Source: Bacillota bacterium
GTDB taxonomy: Bacteria > Bacillota > Clostridia > Acetivibrionales > JAMNYG01
Length of the DNA stretch: 64,000 nt
Assembly: GCA_023622945.1 (NCBI GenBank)
Contig: JAMNYG010000171.1
Coordinates: forward strand, 1-64,000
Direction of reading: 5' to 3'
Every line of letters begins with the position of its first letter. Position 1 is the first letter of the stretch. A program made the position numbers and the translations under genes. The notes under the pieces are model-generated. The model made no database searches and was not told the DNA's origin. It saw only the letters and a list, made by a program, of their open reading frames with translations. Below, piece after piece: positions 59,776 to 64,000 of this stretch.

Positions 59776-61518
59776 ATGAAGAAGTTTATATGCATTGTGT
59801 TATGCATAGCTTTGGTGATAGCACCAACGCTTACTGGATGCGGCAAGGCAAAAGAGACCAATACACAGCCTACCACGACAGAAGCTGAACAGTCTCAATC
59901 GGCTACAACTGAGGCCACAACTGAGCCTGCAACAACTGAGGCTGAAACAACACAGGCTGACGCTTCCAAACCTGATACAATTCAGCTCCCTATAGTTACC
60001 GAACCTACCACAATCAAAATCCTTGCCCATGACTGCTGGGGTGAGAAATATACCTTTACCAAGGATCCTATGAGGTTCCCGGTACATCAGAAATGGTATG
60101 AAAGGACCGGTGTGACCGTTGAGTGGGAAGTCTACCCCGATGACCAGATTTTTGAGGTATCCAAGCTCAGATTGTATTCAGGTGTTAACCTGCCCGACCT
60201 GGTTTATACAGGTGAAGATGCAAACCTGCTTGGGCAGCAAGGTATAATAATACCTATCGATGAAATAATTTACGAACACTGTCCCGATATTGTAAGGGTA
60301 ATGGAAGAATATCCAAATTACAGGAAAGCCATCACTGCTGATGACGGCCATATCTACAAGCTAACATGGCTCCAGCCCGGCAGCGCCATGACAAACCCAT
60401 GGGCACCGCTGGCCATCAGGAGAGACTGGGTCAAGAAACTCGGACTTGAACTTCCCAGGAATGCTGAAGAACTCTATACCGTGTTCAAGGCTTTCAAGAC
60501 ACAGGATCCTAACCGGAACGGGAAGAATGATGAAATACCGTTTACCGTTATCTGGGGTGATGCTTCTGCTCTTACAGCTTTAGCCGGTCCCTTGTTCGGT
60601 GTTGACTTATCCTGGAGGGAAAACCAGACTACAGCCTTTGGACTTGACGAGACCAGGACAAAGATAATAGCCCAGCTGGAAAGACCCGAGTGTAAAGATT
60701 TTATAGCATACTGCCAGAAGCTGATGAAAGAAGGTCTGGTGGATCCCGAATTGGCACACAGCAATGAAGACCTTGTAAAGCAGAAGATATCAGCAAACAT
60801 CCTTGGGTCGGTCCCCACTTATTACAGCACATGCGTCGAATACAACAGGCTCAGCAGGGAAGGCGGAGACCCGGATGCAGACTGGTATGGACTGACTCCT
60901 TTCGATCTTCCCGACGGTACTCCCGGAAAGATGTATTATAATGACGGCATTTTCCATGCATTTGTAGTTACCAAGGATTGCAAAATACCTGAAGTGGTTC
61001 TCAAATGGATTGACTGGGTATGCTACTCCAAGGAAGGTCATGATCTGGGTTATTGGGGCATAGAAGGCATTACATATGAAGTGGTAGACGGAAAGAAAAA
61101 ACTGACAGACTATGTAACCAAGAATCCTGACGGCTTAAGCTGGATAGAAGCAATGTGGTCTGTAGGCGCAAAGCCGCTGCTTCCTATTGTAATCCCTGTT
61201 CCACAGATAAAGAGCCTGTATGAAGACGACTCCACCTTTATAGAGAATGACCCGGTCAAGTATGAAGCATGGCAAAGGCTTAAAGACAGGTGGGAGCCAG
61301 GCATGCCTCCTTTGTCACCTACCATAGAAGAATCCAAGGAGCTGAAGAGGATATTTGACGACTGCGACGTGTTCTACAGAGAAAACCTTGCCAAGTTTAT
61401 GAACGGTGAAAGACCTCTGTCCGAATGGGATTCATTTGTGCAGGAGCTTAATGACAGGGGAATGAGAAGAGAAAAGGAAATCTGGCAGGCCATGCTGGAC
61501 AGATGGAATTCCAAATAA
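59776..61518 (+). CDS. LplA-type sugar-binding lipoprotein
   Basis: ATG 59776 follows AAGGGGG by about ten bases, giving 580 residues; the track's 59722 start is too early. A lipobox LTGC (Cys at about residue 20) marks an exported lipoprotein. A Thr/Glu/Ala-rich linker (about 25-70) leads to a family 1-type solute-binding domain of the large LplA/YtcQ group (KILAHDCWG, GEDANLLGQQGIIIPIDEII, GLTPFDLPDGTPGKM). It should deliver oligosaccharides to the two permeases downstream. A strong hairpin between this gene and the first permease probably keeps its mRNA more abundant. Confidence 0.9.
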   Translation: MKKFICIVLCIALVIAPTLTGCGKAKETNTQPTTTEAEQSQSATTEATTEPATTEAETTQADASKPDTIQLPIVTEPTTIKILAHDCWGEKYTFTKDPMRFPVHQKWYERTGVTVEWEVYPDDQIFEVSKLRLYSGVNLPDLVYTGEDANLLGQQGIIIPIDEIIYEHCPDIVRVMEEYPNYRKAITADDGHIYKLTWLQPGSAMTNPWAPLAIRRDWVKKLGLELPRNAEELYTVFKAFKTQDPNRNGKNDEIPFTVIWGDASALTALAGPLFGVDLSWRENQTTAFGLDETRTKIIAQLERPECKDFIAYCQKLMKEGLVDPELAHSNEDLVKQKISANILGSVPTYYSTCVEYNRLSREGGDPDADWYGLTPFDLPDGTPGKMYYNDGIFHAFVVTKDCKIPEVVLKWIDWVCYSKEGHDLGYWGIEGITYEVVDGKKKLTDYVTKNPDGLSWIEAMWSVGAKPLLPIVIPVPQIKSLYEDDSTFIENDPVKYEAWQRLKDRWEPGMPPLSPTIEESKELKRIFDDCDVFYRENLAKFMNGERPLSEWDSFVQELNDRGMRREKEIWQAMLDRWNSK

Positions 61519-61535
61519 CACTAATTGCCTGACAA

Positions 61536-61567
61536 TGGTGCATGCATCACCAAAGATGCATGCACCA
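61536..61567 (+). promoter_or_regulatory. Intercistronic hairpin after the binding-protein gene
   Basis: TGGTGCATGCATC (61536-61548) and GATGCATGCACCA (61555-61567) form a perfect 13-bp stem with a 6-nt loop and no T tract, so it looks like a 3'-stabilising or partial terminator structure. Confidence 0.7.
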
Positions 61568-61594
61568 ATCCTTAAAAAAAGGGGATAGGAACTT

Positions 61595-62569
61595 ATGGAA
61601 AGTAATGCTGGTTTGGCAATAAATAAAAACCTTAATACAGGATTGAGAAGGAAGAGAACCTCTATACTCAGCATAATCAACAGGGATAAGTACCTCTTGA
61701 TCATGATGCTTCCGGTAGTAGCTTTCTATGTGATTTTCCGCTATGTACCCATGTATGGCGTGCTCATGGCCTTCAAGGAATATAATCCTGTTAAGGGTAT
61801 ATGGGGAAGCCCATGGGTTGACAACTACGGAATGCAGAATTTTATAGATTTTTTTAAGGGTCCGTATTTCTGGCGTATTTTGAGGAATACCGTTTATCTG
61901 AACTTTTTAAGCCTGTTGTGGGGGTTCCCGGTGCCCATAATATTTGCACTTCTGCTCAATGAACTGAGAGACGGTTTTTTCAAGAGATTTGTTCAGACAG
62001 TGTCCTATCTGCCCCATTTCCTTTCAACAATGGTTGTGGTGGCCTTGATGTTTTTTATGCTTTCGCCGGTCAACGGGGTGGTTAACGAGATAATTAAAGC
62101 TTTTGGACATGAGCCTATATATTTTTTGGGTGAAAAGGCATGGTTCAGGACCCTTTATGTCATGACCGATATATGGCAGGGCTTTGGATGGGGATCCATA
62201 ATATATATCGCTGCCATCCAATCAATTGACCCCGGTCTGTACGAAGCGGCTTTAATAGACGGAGCATCCAGGTTCCGGCGTGCTTGGCATATTACCTTAC
62301 CCGGGTTGCTTCCCACCATACAGATAATGCTGATTTTCCAGATAGGCGGATTGATGGGGAGCAATCTTGAAAAAGTGCTTGCAATGTACGAAACCAACAC
62401 CTATGAGGTGGCAGACGTTATATCAACCTTTGTCTACAGACGGGGCATTCAGAGCGCAGACTACAGTTATGCCACAGCCGTGGGACTGTTCAACTCGTTG
62501 GTAGGTTTCATACTGGTGTTACTTGCAAACTGGGCTAGTAAAAGACTTAATGAGAACAGCCTGTGGTGA
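61595..62569 (+). CDS. ABC sugar permease, LplB type
   Basis: The protein has 324 residues from ATG 61595 behind AGGGGATAGG. Six membrane helices are seen. The N-terminal motif RYVPMYGVLMAFKEYNPV is typical of LplB. The EAA loop that contacts the ATPase is EAALIDGASRFRRAWHITLP. It partners the downstream LplC-type permease. No ATPase gene is in the cluster, so a shared MsmK-type ATPase encoded elsewhere is likely. Confidence 0.93.
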   Translation: MESNAGLAINKNLNTGLRRKRTSILSIINRDKYLLIMMLPVVAFYVIFRYVPMYGVLMAFKEYNPVKGIWGSPWVDNYGMQNFIDFFKGPYFWRILRNTVYLNFLSLLWGFPVPIIFALLLNELRDGFFKRFVQTVSYLPHFLSTMVVVALMFFMLSPVNGVVNEIIKAFGHEPIYFLGEKAWFRTLYVMTDIWQGFGWGSIIYIAAIQSIDPGLYEAALIDGASRFRRAWHITLPGLLPTIQIMLIFQIGGLMGSNLEKVLAMYETNTYEVADVISTFVYRRGIQSADYSYATAVGLFNSLVGFILVLLANWASKRLNENSLW

Positions 62570-62646
62570 AAAACGGGATATATCAGGTAAAAAGCCCAAT
62601 GAGAACAGCCTCCGGTGATAAAACAGCATGTACTGAATAAAACGGC
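62549..62646. repeat. 49-bp tandem duplication including the permease stop codon
   Basis: AATGAGAACAGCCT is repeated at 62549 and 62598, exactly 49 bp apart, with matching flanks. The first copy is coding and includes the TGA stop of the LplB-type gene; the second keeps the TGA as well. Confidence 0.8.
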
Positions 62647-62659
62647 AGTTAAGCTGCCG
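62643..62659 (+). promoter_or_regulatory. Small hairpin between the permease genes
   Basis: CGGCAG-TTAAG-CTGCCG lies 24 bases before the LplC-type start. No T tract follows. Confidence 0.5.
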
Positions 62660-62683
62660 GATACGGAAATGAGGAGACCGATT

Positions 62684-63565
62684 ATGCCTATAAAGAAAAC
62701 TCTTGGTGAAAAAGTATTTGATACATGCAACATTATCCTCATGTGTTTTGTGATAGTAATAACGCTGTATCCTCTGCTGTATGTGATAAGCATGTCCATG
62801 AGCAATCCTATTGAGGCAATAAAAGGGACAGTCTACTTTTACCCTAAAGGATTGGACTTTACGGCATACAAGATGATAATACAAAGCGAAGACATATACA
62901 AAGGGTATTTAAATTCCATATTTTACGCTACGGTAGGTACCGCTGTCAACATCATCATGACAGTGCTAGCAGCTTACCCTCTTTCAAGGCGAGAGTTCTC
63001 ACTCAGGAAGTTTTTTACCATCATGATCGTATTTACCATGTTTTTCAGCGGCGGCCTGATACCAACGTATATACTGATGACAAAGCTGCCCATATTCAAC
63101 ACCAGGTGGGCTATTATCCTGCCCGTGGCAGTGGATAGCTTTCTAATATTTGTTACCAGGACATATTTCAATACCATACCTGAGAGTTTGCAGGAATCTG
63201 CAAAAATTGACGGCGCAAATGATTTCAGAATACTTATACAGATTATGTTTCCCCTTTCCCTGCCTATGATGGCTGTGCTGGCGTTGTTTTACGCTGTAAG
63301 TCACTGGAACAGCTATTTCCTTTCCATCCTTTACCAGACTGATGCCAGCCTGCACCCAATCCAGGTATTCCTGTACAGAATTGTAAGCCAGCGCAACAAT
63401 CAATTTGCAAGGCAGATGGGAGTAGACCTTGGGGTAATTGCCGCATACGGTATCCAGGTCAGATATGCCGTCATAGTGGCAGTCGTATTGCCCATTGTAT
63501 GTGTTTATCCCTTCCTTCAGAAATATTTTGTAAAAGGCGTAATGATAGGAGCCATCAAAGGGTAG
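62684..63565 (+). CDS. ABC sugar permease, LplC/YtcP type
   Basis: ATG 62684 (MPIKKTLGEKVF) follows GAGGAG by seven bases, giving 293 residues; the track's 62615 start lies in the duplicated 3' segment of the previous gene. Six membrane helices are seen, with the EAA loop ESAKIDGANDFRILIQIMFP. YPLLYVISMSMSNP and the C-terminal PFLQKYFVKGVMIGAIKG are LplC hallmarks. It completes the transporter with the binding lipoprotein and LplB-type permease. Confidence 0.93.
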   Translation: MPIKKTLGEKVFDTCNIILMCFVIVITLYPLLYVISMSMSNPIEAIKGTVYFYPKGLDFTAYKMIIQSEDIYKGYLNSIFYATVGTAVNIIMTVLAAYPLSRREFSLRKFFTIMIVFTMFFSGGLIPTYILMTKLPIFNTRWAIILPVAVDSFLIFVTRTYFNTIPESLQESAKIDGANDFRILIQIMFPLSLPMMAVLALFYAVSHWNSYFLSILYQTDASLHPIQVFLYRIVSQRNNQFARQMGVDLGVIAAYGIQVRYAVIVAVVLPIVCVYPFLQKYFVKGVMIGAIKG

Positions 63566-63711
63566 GAGGATTAAAATACCGTGGTTGTATTTTATTAGAG
63601 TCCCAAGAAAAATAATCACTTTTTGCTATAAAATTCCAAGACACCGTGGTCAGGATCGGTCCAAAGCTAATAAAGTTGCATATTTCCCGAGAATTGTTTA
63701 TAATTATTACA

Positions 63712-63739
63712 ACCTGTATAGTACATGTATATTGCAGGT
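63712..63739. promoter_or_regulatory. Candidate operator before the GntR gene
   Basis: ACCTG (63712-63716) and CAGGT (63735-63739) flank TACATGTA (63721-63728). The ACCTGT half-site recurs in the divergent spacer at 59296, 59307 and 59459. Confidence 0.35.
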
Positions 63740-63771
63740 GGCAGAATTATGAATGAAGGGAATTAATACAT

Positions 63772-64000
63772 TTGAGTGAAGGTGAAAAGGTGGGCGTCGA
63801 CAGAGATAAAAAAATACCGCTTTACAAGCAGGTATATGATTTGTTGAAAAAGGATATCCAGGACGGGAAGTATAAAAGAGGTGACTTATTGCCGTCGGAA
63901 AGGGATTTGAGCACCCTTTTCGATGTGGACAGGATTACTGTAAGAAAGTCACTTGAATTGCTTGTAAATGACGGACTTGTTGAAAAAATAGCAGGTCTTG
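63772..64000 (+). CDS. GntR-family transcriptional regulator, 5' part
   Basis: The gene runs off the right edge and is missing from the ORF track because no stop is reached. TTG 63772 lies 11 bases after AAGGG; in-frame GTG 63790 after GAAGG is an alternative. The 76 codons present include the GntR winged helix (PLYKQVYDLLKKDIQDGKYK, LPSERDLSTLFDVDRITVRK). The C-terminal effector domain is outside the window, so the subfamily (UbiC/HutC or AraR-like) is open. It probably controls the GHL6-type and transporter genes. Confidence 0.9.
   Translation, partial: MSEGEKVGVDRDKKIPLYKQVYDLLKKDIQDGKYKRGDLLPSERDLSTLFDVDRITVRKSLELLVNDGLVEKIAGL

Overview
The window comes from a spore-forming, flagellated Gram-positive of the class Clostridia. 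Evidence: sporulation genes (spoIID, spoIIQ-type, spoIIID, spoVG, spoVT, yabP, yabQ), Firmicute-type synteny, strong GGAGG ribosome binding sites, many TTG/GTG starts, SLH-anchored surface proteins and an LplABC-type sugar transporter, all at moderate G+C. Several features point to the cellulolytic/saccharolytic Acetivibrio-Thermoclostridium neighbourhood, but the species cannot be fixed from sequence reading alone. Layout: 1-1483 carries a partial DUF2089 gene and a DUF4097 envelope protein. 1747-9409 is a housekeeping run matching the Bacillus subtilis prfA-ywl-upp-mnaA block: prfA, ZIP transporter, Sua5/YwlC, YwlE-like phosphatase, rpiB, upp, dCMP deaminase and a TagO-MnaA fusion. The ATP synthase operon that follows in B. 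subtilis is absent; its place (9410-18875) holds two very large secreted fibronectin-III/SLH proteins. From 18876 the block resumes: ywmB, murA, spoIID, spoIIQ, spoIIID, mbl, two flagellar rod genes, a FlgJ-type rod-binding protein, a phosphodiester glycosidase and fabZ. murC lies on the minus strand and separates this block from a second one (31098-43785) matching the B. subtilis yab region: purR, spoVG, prs, pth, mfd, prsA, spoVT, mazG, HU, rqcP, yabP, yabQ, divIC and yabR, ending in tRNA-Leu(UAA) and an initiator tRNA-Met. From 44181 the content becomes accessory. An AT-rich Abi/HEPN gene sits behind a consensus promoter and a compact structured RNA with its own terminator; its 5' end is broken by a one-base frameshift. 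Then come a TipA-type MerR regulator with a 19-bp spacer promoter, a URO-D family methyltransferase homologue, a BsuPI-domain secreted protein, a nitroreductase, MntP, and an MFS/dehydrogenase/hydrolase group. The right end (54763-64000) looks like a polysaccharide locus: a secreted beta-propeller protein with twin binding modules, a minus-strand GHL6-type hydrolase, an LplABC-type binding protein and two permeases, and a GntR regulator running off the window. Biologically the core genes link cell-envelope synthesis (TagO-MnaA, MurA, MurC, Mbl), nucleotide salvage and PRPP supply (Upp, dCMP deaminase, PurR, Prs), translation and quality control (PrfA, Pth, RqcP, Mfd, MazG) and sporulation. The most unusual whole-window feature is a set of at least a dozen unrelated, degenerate short-period tandem arrays (units 11-49 bp) in the spacers. 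Several start inside the upstream gene, so that the first unit contains its stop codon. The best candidate for an interesting system is the Abi gene with its upstream structured RNA.
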